The position numbers and the translations under genes are program-made. Shown piece after piece: positions 57,382-64,000 of a stretch of 64,000 nt of DNA (position 1 is its first letter; the number at the start of each line of letters is the position of its first letter). The notes beneath the pieces were generated by a model. That model was not told the DNA's origin. It worked only from the letters and a program-made list of their open reading frames with translations, and made no database searches. Origin of the DNA: Patescibacteria group bacterium (GTDB lineage: Bacteria > Patescibacteria > Microgenomatia > UBA12405); assembly GCA_023380755.1 (NCBI GenBank), contig JAMCSD010000002.1, positions 1-64,000 of the forward strand, in the 5' to 3' direction.

Positions 57382-58445
57382 CGTTCAAAGAAATGTTTAG
57401 TTTTCTGGTCTGCCACTATTGTAGCAACTAAATCGCGAACCTTGGCCGAGAGTGGTAGTTGGCAAACTAAAAGTCCGGCGGGAGTGTCGATAATCGCCAG
57501 GTTGCTGACACCAATTAAACCGATTAACTTTTGAGGATTACCGGAGAGTAAACATGTGGAACTATCGATGGAAATATAGGGAGTTTGTTGGTTGAAGGTT
57601 GCAATTTGATTCTGGTCTTTTGACAGGAGCTGGTAAATGGACTGCCATTCGCCGACATCCGACCAGGAAAAGGTAGCGGGGATCATGGTTAGATTATGGG
57701 AACGTTCAGAGACCACATAGTCAAAAGCGAGATGAGGGCTTTGATGGTAAATACGGGCTAAGGAGGTGGGACTATCGGATCGGAGCAGTTGTTGGAAGAT
57801 CTGATGGTATTTGGGACTGTGGATTGACAGCGAATGTTTGAGACTGGATAAGGAGAAAGTATAAATTCCTGAATTCCAGAACCATTGGGGATTACTGATT
57901 AAGCGGCGGCAGAGTGATTTTTTGGGCTTTTCGATAAATCGTATCACCGGATAAGGGGTACGGTGGCCAGAGATCTTGATATATCCATAAGATGGGTTGG
58001 GGGAAGTGGGGGTGATACCAATGGTGACAATAGTCCCCCGTTGGGCCTGATGGTAGGCTGACTGAAGGCAAGAACGGAAACTCTCCAGTCCGGCAACAAA
58101 ATGGTCTGCCGGAGTGGTGGTGATAATTGCTTGGGGATCTATCTTGGATATAACTGAGGTGGCATAAAGAATGGCGGTAGTCGTGTTTTTTCTTTCAGGC
58201 TCGAGCAAAACATGTTCACGGAATTTTTTGAGCTTGGCAGCATAAATTTTATTGGAAACGATGTAGAGATGACCTTTGGGGACTAGGTTTCGGCATCGGG
58301 CGATAGTTTCTTCAAGGAGAGTTTTGGTGGAGTCAATTTTAAGAAATTGTTTTGGTTGGCGGGAAGTAGACAGAGGCCAAAGACGTGGTCCGGTGCCACC
58401 ACAAAGAATTACCAGGAAATGGTGGTTTTCTGATACTGCTGCCAT
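57378..58445 (-). CDS. manC: Mannose-1-phosphate guanylyltransferase
   Basis: 355 residues with the nucleotidyltransferase start ILCGGTGPRLWPLSTSRQPKQFL (one residue different from the usual GGxGTRLWPLSR), ITTTPADHFV, RFIEKPKKSLCRRLI, FWNSGIYTFS and the C-terminal beta-helix part. It makes GDP-mannose. The C-terminal isomerase domain of bifunctional ManC is absent; the separate cupin at 6880-7239 may supply it. It overlaps neighbours by 37 and 4 nt. Confidence 0.92.
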   Translation of the reverse strand: MAAVSENHHFLVILCGGTGPRLWPLSTSRQPKQFLKIDSTKTLLEETIARCRNLVPKGHLYIVSNKIYAAKLKKFREHVLLEPERKNTTTAILYATSVISKIDPQAIITTTPADHFVAGLESFRSCLQSAYHQAQRGTIVTIGITPTSPNPSYGYIKISGHRTPYPVIRFIEKPKKSLCRRLISNPQWFWNSGIYTFSLSSLKHSLSIHSPKYHQIFQQLLRSDSPTSLARIYHQSPHLAFDYVVSERSHNLTMIPATFSWSDVGEWQSIYQLLSKDQNQIATFNQQTPYISIDSSTCLLSGNPQKLIGLIGVSNLAIIDTPAGLLVCQLPLSAKVRDLVATIVADQKTKHFFER

Positions 58446-59515
58446 ATATTTTTTAAAGACTTAAAAAAGTCTACCATGAAGCGTTGACGAGAAAAGCGAT
58501 GAGCATTTTGGCGACAAGAATCAGGAGAGAATTTATTTTTGGGAAAGATCTTTAAAGCTTGGATTAAAGAGGAAACACTTTGTTCCGGAAAAAGAAGCCC
58601 GGTGCGGCCATCAATGATCGTTTCGGAAAACCCACCTCGTTGATAGGCAATGACGGGTTTGCCGCAGGCTTGGGCTTCGAGAGCAGTATAGCCAAAATCT
58701 TCGAGTTGCGGACAAATCAAAGCTTGACAGTTTTGATAATGGAAAATTACTTCCTTTTGGGATAAATCACCCAAGAATTCAGTCTTCGAGCCTTTGGCAA
58801 TTGACTGGAGACGAGCCAGATCACGTCCAGTGCCAATGATTTTGAGTTGATTATTAGTTTGACGACAGGCTTCGATGGCCAGTTCAATTTTTTTATGGGG
58901 AACCAGGCGGGAAACAACTAAAAAATAAGGGGTAACTGACATAGTAGTGTTTTGAGGTCGAAAAACATCAAGGTCAACACCGGGATAGATGACTGGCGAT
59001 GGGCGATGAAATTTTTTTTGGATTCTCTTTTGGACTGTTTTGGAGATAGCAAAATAAAAATCAGGTCTTTGGGCATAAATATAGTCAATTTTTTGGTAAA
59101 GAGAAATGAAAGGTTGGAGAAAATTCGACGGCCTGAGGGAATAAAGATAACGGTTGGGAGTCAGGCAATAACAAAGGTGTAGGGTTCCAGGAAGGGTGAT
59201 CAGGCATTGGCCATGAAAGCTGGTCAAGGAAATAACAATATCAAATTCAGAAAAATCAAATTGCTCGAGAGCAATCGGCTGAATTAGGGCAGAAAGAAGG
59301 TTGTTTTGTCGGAAAAAAGGAAAATTATTTAAGAAACTAGTACGGGGAATGATAGGAGACGGCAACCAGGAAGTTTTTTGGGGATTAAAAACAGTAGTGA
59401 ATAGCTCGGCCTGGGGAAAAAGCTGGAGAAGATCGAGAAGAAGGCGTTCCGCCCCACCCCACTGGTTCAGCCAATCGTAAAAGATGGCTATTTTAGCGGT
59501 GGAGAATTCTTTCAT
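58409..59515 (-). CDS. Glycosyltransferase family 4
   Basis: 368 residues: starts KIAIFYDWLNQWGGAERLLLDLL with the GGAE motif; the donor domain reads YFLVVSRLVPHKKIELAIEA and EDFGYTALEAQACGKPVIAY. Probably a mannosyl- or related transferase acting on the polyprenyl-linked chain. It overlaps manC by 37 nt and the next GT4 gene by 23 nt. Confidence 0.92.
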   Translation of the reverse strand: MKEFSTAKIAIFYDWLNQWGGAERLLLDLLQLFPQAELFTTVFNPQKTSWLPSPIIPRTSFLNNFPFFRQNNLLSALIQPIALEQFDFSEFDIVISLTSFHGQCLITLPGTLHLCYCLTPNRYLYSLRPSNFLQPFISLYQKIDYIYAQRPDFYFAISKTVQKRIQKKFHRPSPVIYPGVDLDVFRPQNTTMSVTPYFLVVSRLVPHKKIELAIEACRQTNNQLKIIGTGRDLARLQSIAKGSKTEFLGDLSQKEVIFHYQNCQALICPQLEDFGYTALEAQACGKPVIAYQRGGFSETIIDGRTGLLFPEQSVSSLIQALKIFPKNKFSPDSCRQNAHRFSRQRFMVDFFKSLKNIWQQYQKTTISW

Positions 59516-60599
59516 AAAAACTAAAGGTTTGAGCGGCAGTTTGCGACCAGCTATATTTTTTAACTTGTCGGTAACCTTTGTTAATCAAATCTTTTCTTAA
59601 GGAGGGGGATTTTTGTAAAGCAACGATTTGGTGAACTAGCTCAGAGCTGGAATGAGGATTGAAGTAAAGAACTGAGTCGCCGTAGACTTCGGGAAGACAG
59701 GAGGAATTAGAAGAGATCACCGGGCAGCCCATCGCCTGTGCCTCTAACCCAGGGAGGCCGAAACCTTCCATTAATGATGGAAAAACAAAGGCTAAAGCAT
59801 GCTGGTAGTGCGACACAAAAGCCTGATCGTCAACAAAACCCAAGAATTCGACCCGGGAGTCTAAGTTTAGCCGGTGAACAAGCTCCCTGGTCCGGTTTAA
59901 AAATTTACTGGGTTTGGAAATTATTTTTAAGTGGAGATCGGGTATTTTTTGGAGAGAGTCAAAAATAATATTGATATTTTTATGAGGATAAAGATTACCT
60001 GTATATAAAATGTATGATTGGGATTCAGGAGAGGGTTTGGTCTTGACAAAGAAGGATTTGTCGACAGCTTCGTGGGTGGTAATAATCCTTTCGGAACTAA
60101 CTCCAAAGTGATGAATAATGAAATTCCGCCAGTAGTCAGAGGGAACGAGGAGATAATTGGTTTTAATGACGATCTGGGTGGTGAGCCTGTAAGCCCAATA
60201 CTTAGGCCAATAAAAGATGGGATTTCGGGTAGTAGTTTCCTTGCCTTTGGAAAAATGTTTAATCAAGTCATGGATGGTGACTACCGTCGGACCAGTGTAG
60301 AGAATAGGTTTATTGAAATGAGGTATATGGACCAAGTCGGGATGAAGCTCGTGGAGTAATCGCGGGAAAAGGAGTTGTTCTTTGAAAGAATAGTGGCGGA
60401 AATTAGCAATAATATAACTATAATCTTCCCCTAATTCCTGTTTAATTTGATCAGCCAATTCAGAGTAGACAACTAAAGTCCACCGGTATTTAGAAAAATC
60501 TTTGAGATGAGGGAATTCGTGTAATAGGTTTTGGATATAACGGCCGATGCCGGTGTGTTTCGGGCCATAAAGTCGAGCGTCAATGACGATGTGTTTCAT
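59493..60599 (-). CDS. Glycosyltransferase family 4
   Basis: 368 residues: HIVIDARLYGPKHTGIGRYIQNLL at the start, ILYTGNLYPHKNINIIFDSL and EGFGLPGLEAQAMGCPVISSNSSCLPEV at the donor site, typical of mannosyltransferases such as WbaZ. It overlaps neighbours by 23 and 4 nt. Confidence 0.92.
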   Translation of the reverse strand: MKHIVIDARLYGPKHTGIGRYIQNLLHEFPHLKDFSKYRWTLVVYSELADQIKQELGEDYSYIIANFRHYSFKEQLLFPRLLHELHPDLVHIPHFNKPILYTGPTVVTIHDLIKHFSKGKETTTRNPIFYWPKYWAYRLTTQIVIKTNYLLVPSDYWRNFIIHHFGVSSERIITTHEAVDKSFFVKTKPSPESQSYILYTGNLYPHKNINIIFDSLQKIPDLHLKIISKPSKFLNRTRELVHRLNLDSRVEFLGFVDDQAFVSHYQHALAFVFPSLMEGFGLPGLEAQAMGCPVISSNSSCLPEVYGDSVLYFNPHSSSELVHQIVALQKSPSLRKDLINKGYRQVKKYSWSQTAAQTFSFYERILHR

Positions 60600-61528
60600 G
60601 GGGTTAGCTGGGCTTTGGCAGTCCGAAAAATTTCTAAGAGATTGATGCCGAGGTTAACCATAGATCGTGTAAAAGGGTTATATTGTTGATTAAGGTTACG
60701 TCTATAAAAGATCCGCATGGCTTGAGTTGAAGCTTGGGCAATCTTTAATTTTGTTTGGCGAGAGGCGGTGGTCAGACCAGCTGTCTGTTTCTTAATTCCA
60801 GAGGAAATACCCTGATAATGAGTAATAAATGTGTTCGGATTGTACCACAGCTGGTAATTCCCCTTTTGGAGCTGGAAGCAGAGGTCGAGATCTTCGCCAT
60901 AAAAATAATAGTCTTCACACCACCATTTAATATTTTCACCGACAGTTTTTTTGATCATCAGGAAAGCGCCACTACAAGCTTCAATTTTTTGGGGCCGGGA
61001 ATAGTCTAAGTGGCCGAGGAAGTAACCATTGAGAAGTGGAGAATGAGGGAAAAGAGTGCCGAGGCCAGAAAAGTGACAGAAAGAGCGCCAAGGAGTGGGA
61101 AAACCACGGTGACATTCGAGTTGGGTTTGTCCGGATTTAGCGAGGATAATTTGGCAGGTGCTAGCATCGACCTGAGGGTGGTCCTGAAAGAACTCGATCA
61201 TTTTTTTGAGGGTATCTTTTTCAACAGTAGTGTCGGCGTTTAAGAAGAGTACATATTCTGTTTGGGGATCAAGAATTTGAAGACCCTGGTTGTTGCCGGC
61301 AGCAAAACCAAGGTTGGAGGCCAAGGTAAGATATTTGGTGTGGGAAGGGGTATACGTTTTGGAAAGTTCGAGGGAATTATCGGTCGAGGCATTGTCGACC
61401 ACAATAGTATTAAAGCGGGTATAAGTTGACAGTTTAAGGCTGGCAAGGCATTTCGCCAGATAGTCTTGGGAGTTGTAATTAAGAATAATCACCGATAATA
61501 ATGGTAATTTACTGGGTGATGTTTTCAT
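60596..61528 (-). CDS. Glycosyltransferase family 2, rhamnosyltransferase-like
   Basis: 310 residues from ATG 61528; the frame opens eight residues earlier. LSVIILNYNSQDYLAKCLASL, IVVDNASTDNSLEL and VLFLNADTTVEKDTL are the GT-A signature; WCEDYYFYGEDLDLCFQLQKGNY is the acceptor-site ED motif of the WbbL class. It overlaps the next gene upstream by 20 nt. Confidence 0.92.
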   Translation of the reverse strand: MKTSPSKLPLLSVIILNYNSQDYLAKCLASLKLSTYTRFNTIVVDNASTDNSLELSKTYTPSHTKYLTLASNLGFAAGNNQGLQILDPQTEYVLFLNADTTVEKDTLKKMIEFFQDHPQVDASTCQIILAKSGQTQLECHRGFPTPWRSFCHFSGLGTLFPHSPLLNGYFLGHLDYSRPQKIEACSGAFLMIKKTVGENIKWWCEDYYFYGEDLDLCFQLQKGNYQLWYNPNTFITHYQGISSGIKKQTAGLTTASRQTKLKIAQASTQAMRIFYRRNLNQQYNPFTRSMVNLGINLLEIFRTAKAQLTP

Positions 61529-62711
61529 AAATATTATTGAGTGTATTGGCACTTTTAGCCCAGGAGTAGAATTCTTTGACTAAGAGTTGGGCATTGGTGC
61601 CAATGGTTTCGCGAAGTTGGGAGTCGGTTAAAAGTTTAACCGCGTTTTGGGTAAGTTCATTGTAATCGCAAACGATGGCGTCATGATCGTTCTGAATATT
61701 AATGCCTTCCATCCCCTGCTTGGTGGTCAAAACGGGAAGTTTACAAGCCATAGCTTCAAAAAATTTGGTTCGGGATCCTCCACCGCTTTTAATCGGGGCT
61801 AATAAGATCCAACTTTTTTGATAATAAGAACGAGGATCGTTGGGAAGGCCGTCATTGGCTGCTTCTTTAATAATGACATTGGGATCTTGAACATGATCAA
61901 AGGTGGCAGGGGCAAAACGGCCGATAATGAATAAACGGGCAGTAGGAATTTTAGCCTTGATACTTGGCCAAATATCCCGAAGAAGTAAGTTGGCACCTTC
62001 ACTATTTTGCATCCATTTCATGTTGGAAATACCAAAAAGGATGGAAGGGTAAACGGTTTTTTTAACTTTTGTTTTGGGTTGAAAATATTGATCGTCAACG
62101 CCATTGGGAACAATTTGGATATCTTTACGGCTTGAAAGTTGAGACATAATTAACCGATCTTCTTCGGAAACAGCGGCAATGTAATCGGTCTTTTTCCAAT
62201 AATAACTTTCCCAGTATTTGATCTTAAAAACATCAAACCAAAGAAGAAAAGAAAACAGTTTTTTGAAACCGTGAATGGTTTCGACATAATGCTGATAAAC
62301 GGCAAATTCAATAGTTTGATCGACGAGCATAATGGGGATGTCGGTTTGCGGGATGTTGGGCATCAAGTAAAAGCATTCGGTGTGGATCAGGTCATAATGC
62401 GTCTGGCTTAGCTCTTCACGAATTTTACTTTGTAACTCATCGGATAAGTAATTGGTAACCAGGAAAGGGTAGGTGCTAAAGCCAGTAAGGAGAATTTTTT
62501 TAAGATCCCAGGTTTTGCCCCGCTTAATGATAATTACCTTAGAACAATATTGCTTTAATTCTTCTAAGCCCTTTTGGTCGCGGGTAAAACAAATTAAAGT
62601 GATTTCATTTTGCAGGGAAAGATGTTTGATTTGAAAAAAGGAGCGGGTCTGACCGCCAGATTGGGACCGGCAAGGCAGGTAGGGGGTAATCATTAGGATG
62701 CGGCGTTTCAT
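61509..62711 (-). CDS. Glycosyltransferase family 4 (divergent)
   Basis: 400 residues: ILMITPYLPCRSQSGGQTRSFFQIKHL at the start; donor site FGISNMKWMQNSEGANLLLRDIWPSI and KSGGGSRTKFFEAMACKLPVLTTKQG. This resembles sugar transferases of the type seen in polysaccharide clusters with a PLAPLR-like segment (LLAPIKSGGG). It overlaps the membrane glycosyltransferase gene by 4 nt. Confidence 0.88.
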   Translation of the reverse strand: MKRRILMITPYLPCRSQSGGQTRSFFQIKHLSLQNEITLICFTRDQKGLEELKQYCSKVIIIKRGKTWDLKKILLTGFSTYPFLVTNYLSDELQSKIREELSQTHYDLIHTECFYLMPNIPQTDIPIMLVDQTIEFAVYQHYVETIHGFKKLFSFLLWFDVFKIKYWESYYWKKTDYIAAVSEEDRLIMSQLSSRKDIQIVPNGVDDQYFQPKTKVKKTVYPSILFGISNMKWMQNSEGANLLLRDIWPSIKAKIPTARLFIIGRFAPATFDHVQDPNVIIKEAANDGLPNDPRSYYQKSWILLAPIKSGGGSRTKFFEAMACKLPVLTTKQGMEGINIQNDHDAIVCDYNELTQNAVKLLTDSQLRETIGTNAQLLVKEFYSWAKSANTLNNIYENITQ

Positions 62712-64000
62712 TGGTTTAGGTCAAGGATGACAAACTGATTATTTTTGAATATGGCAGGATAATTTTTCATCATCATGTTAGTGTAATTATCAAAGTTAAC
62801 GGAAACAAGATAAACCGGGCGGGGGGTAACTAAAGTTTTTATATGATTGACGTCGTAAATTTCGATCGGCCAGCCAGCCCGGTGGGTTTGATAAAGAAAG
62901 GCAGTGTCGCCATTATAAGGAGCAACAACAGTCGCATTAGGGGGAATCATCTGGTTGACTTGGTCGCCGGCAGTGACTATGACTGGATTGTTGATTTGAT
63001 AATAACCCTGGATGTCGTACCAGGAAAAAGCGATGGTGGCAATTAAGATGACAAGAGCGGAAATAAGGCCAATTAATCGACGAGAGAATACAAAACGGCT
63101 AACATAAAAAAGCCCGGTACCAGCCATAATGGAAACGAAAGGAATAATCAAGGTTTGGTAATAATCGTGTTGAACATTACCGCGGGCGATAACTATGAAA
63201 TAAAGTAAAATTCCCAAAGATAACAGTAAAAGTATGGTTTGAGACCGGTCTTTTTTGTAAGCGAAGCCCAAAAAGAAGGGAATCGTTCCAAAGGAGCCTA
63301 AGATTAATTTGGCGAGCCGCTCATCAAATAGCCAACGGAACCAAGCCGGACGAAAACGGATGTTGCCGCCATTAAATAACCAGTCGGAAGCCGGAATACC
63401 TTCGGGGTGGCGGGAAATCCATAAGCGCCACAGGATGAAAGGAACCAGAGAAATGAGACCAAAAAGTATAACCTTAAAAAAGGGTTTTCGGTGAAAAAGA
63501 TAAAATTTATATAGAAATAAGTAACCAATTAACGGAAATAATAATAAAGCGGTATATGGTTTAAGAAGAATGGAAATGCCCAGAGGTAAAGAAGCAAGGA
63601 CGAAGGAGTTATTGAGGAGAAACCATAAGGAAAGAACCATAAAGAAAACCGCGGTGGGTTCGGGAAGAATTGTTCGAGAATAGTAAATGTTGTAGGGCAG
63701 AAAGAGAAACAGAACTAAGGTAAAGGCAGCCGCCAAGAAACTCTTCGTAATTTTTTGAGTAATGAAGAATAAAAGAAGGGCGCTGCCGAGGGAAAAGAAT
63801 ATGGATACCAGCCGTTGGACTTCTTCGGGGGTGAGGTGAAACATTTTCAGAGGCTGGTAAAGTAGGGCAGAAAGGGCATTATAAATTGGGACTTCCACCA
63901 GGCGATAGCCTTGGGGATTGTCTTTGCCTGATGGGACGTTAGAAAGGTCGTGGTAAATAGGATTTAAGAGGTCAATGCCATGATCGATATAGTTGCGGGT
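62708..64000 (-). CDS. GT39/ArnT-like membrane glycosyltransferase, 5' end missing
   Basis: 431 codons are visible, open to the window edge; an internal GTG at 63898 is not the true start because the upstream frame reads TRNYIDHGIDLLNPIYHD, typical of the first extracytoplasmic loop of PMT/ArnT-type enzymes. About ten membrane helices follow, then a small soluble C-terminal part (NATVVAPYNGDTAFLYQTH). It uses a polyprenyl-linked sugar donor to modify an acceptor outside the membrane. It is the most upstream visible gene of the polysaccharide operon. Confidence 0.85.
   Translation of the reverse strand, partial: TRNYIDHGIDLLNPIYHDLSNVPSGKDNPQGYRLVEVPIYNALSALLYQPLKMFHLTPEEVQRLVSIFFSLGSALLLFFITQKITKSFLAAAFTLVLFLFLPYNIYYSRTILPEPTAVFFMVLSLWFLLNNSFVLASLPLGISILLKPYTALLLFPLIGYLFLYKFYLFHRKPFFKVILFGLISLVPFILWRLWISRHPEGIPASDWLFNGGNIRFRPAWFRWLFDERLAKLILGSFGTIPFFLGFAYKKDRSQTILLLLSLGILLYFIVIARGNVQHDYYQTLIIPFVSIMAGTGLFYVSRFVFSRRLIGLISALVILIATIAFSWYDIQGYYQINNPVIVTAGDQVNQMIPPNATVVAPYNGDTAFLYQTHRAGWPIEIYDVNHIKTLVTPRPVYLVSVNFDNYTNMMMKNYPAIFKNNQFVILDLNQ

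Overview
The window looks like a piece of a small, compact bacterial genome from the Candidate Phyla Radiation (Patescibacteria), most likely Microgenomates-like. The assignment is an inference. It rests on very tight gene packing with 4-40 nt overlaps, a DUF4012 protein, a DNA polymerase X without its PHP domain, a short HolA-like clamp-loader subunit, a much reduced FtsQ-like protein, and many divergent versions of core genes. The standard genetic code fits. There is no rRNA, prophage, insertion sequence or CRISPR array, and no stretch over 300 bases lacks a gene.

Layout. 1-3250 (minus): a cell-surface/secretion operon (transglutaminase-like protein, holin-like protein, SecG, truncated peptide-binding protein). 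3249-12435: lexA, rsmI, ppsA, a cupin, holA-like, ung, an ABC exporter, lgt, rplS and two tRNAs. 12413-18851 (minus): dnaE, a small protein, htpX, lemA, polX. 19-24 kb: two tRNA loci, a ZIP transporter, ndk, an ArsR-type regulator, and envelope proteins with M23, LysM and Ig-like domains. 24-29.5 kb: glycan genes plus an AT-rich insert and a mosaic secreted lipase. 30-32 kb: lepB, parB, rpmA, rplU. 32.3-54 kb (minus): a large division and cell-wall (dcw) cluster. In transcription order it runs glyS, lipoprotein, rsmH, ftsL, ftsI, murE, a GNAT/Fem-like transferase, mpl, murA, mraY, NlpC/P60; then a PLP synthase, ATP-grasp, ftsW, murG, ftsQ-like, ftsA, ftsZ, ileS, rodA. 54-64 kb (minus): recO, DUF4012 and a surface-polysaccharide operon.

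Main discoveries. (1) The glyS leader at 54034-54173 has the parts of a translational T-box riboswitch: a short Stem I with a GGA specifier, a Stem III, an AGGGTGGAACC T-box whose N matches a tRNA-Gly discriminator U, and a sequestering helix over the glyS Shine-Dalgarno. It heads the cell-wall cluster, which also holds a Fem/arginyltransferase-like GNAT protein. (2) A LysW-like zinc-ribbon carrier, a PLP-dependent synthase and an ATP-grasp ligase sit together inside the dcw cluster, suggesting an undescribed carrier-linked amino-acid pathway. (3) The ileS leader encodes a 10-residue peptide with three Ile codons, followed by a hairpin and an intrinsic terminator, which suggests attenuation. 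(4) At least 14 genes have a -10 hexamer only 5-9 nt before the start codon, implying widespread leaderless transcription; lexA and the transglutaminase gene even share overlapping start codons. (5) Three copies of a 27-bp CIRCE-like dyad lie in intergenic regions.

Genes were called from reading-frame content, family motifs, overlaps and start-site context read by eye. No database search was run.
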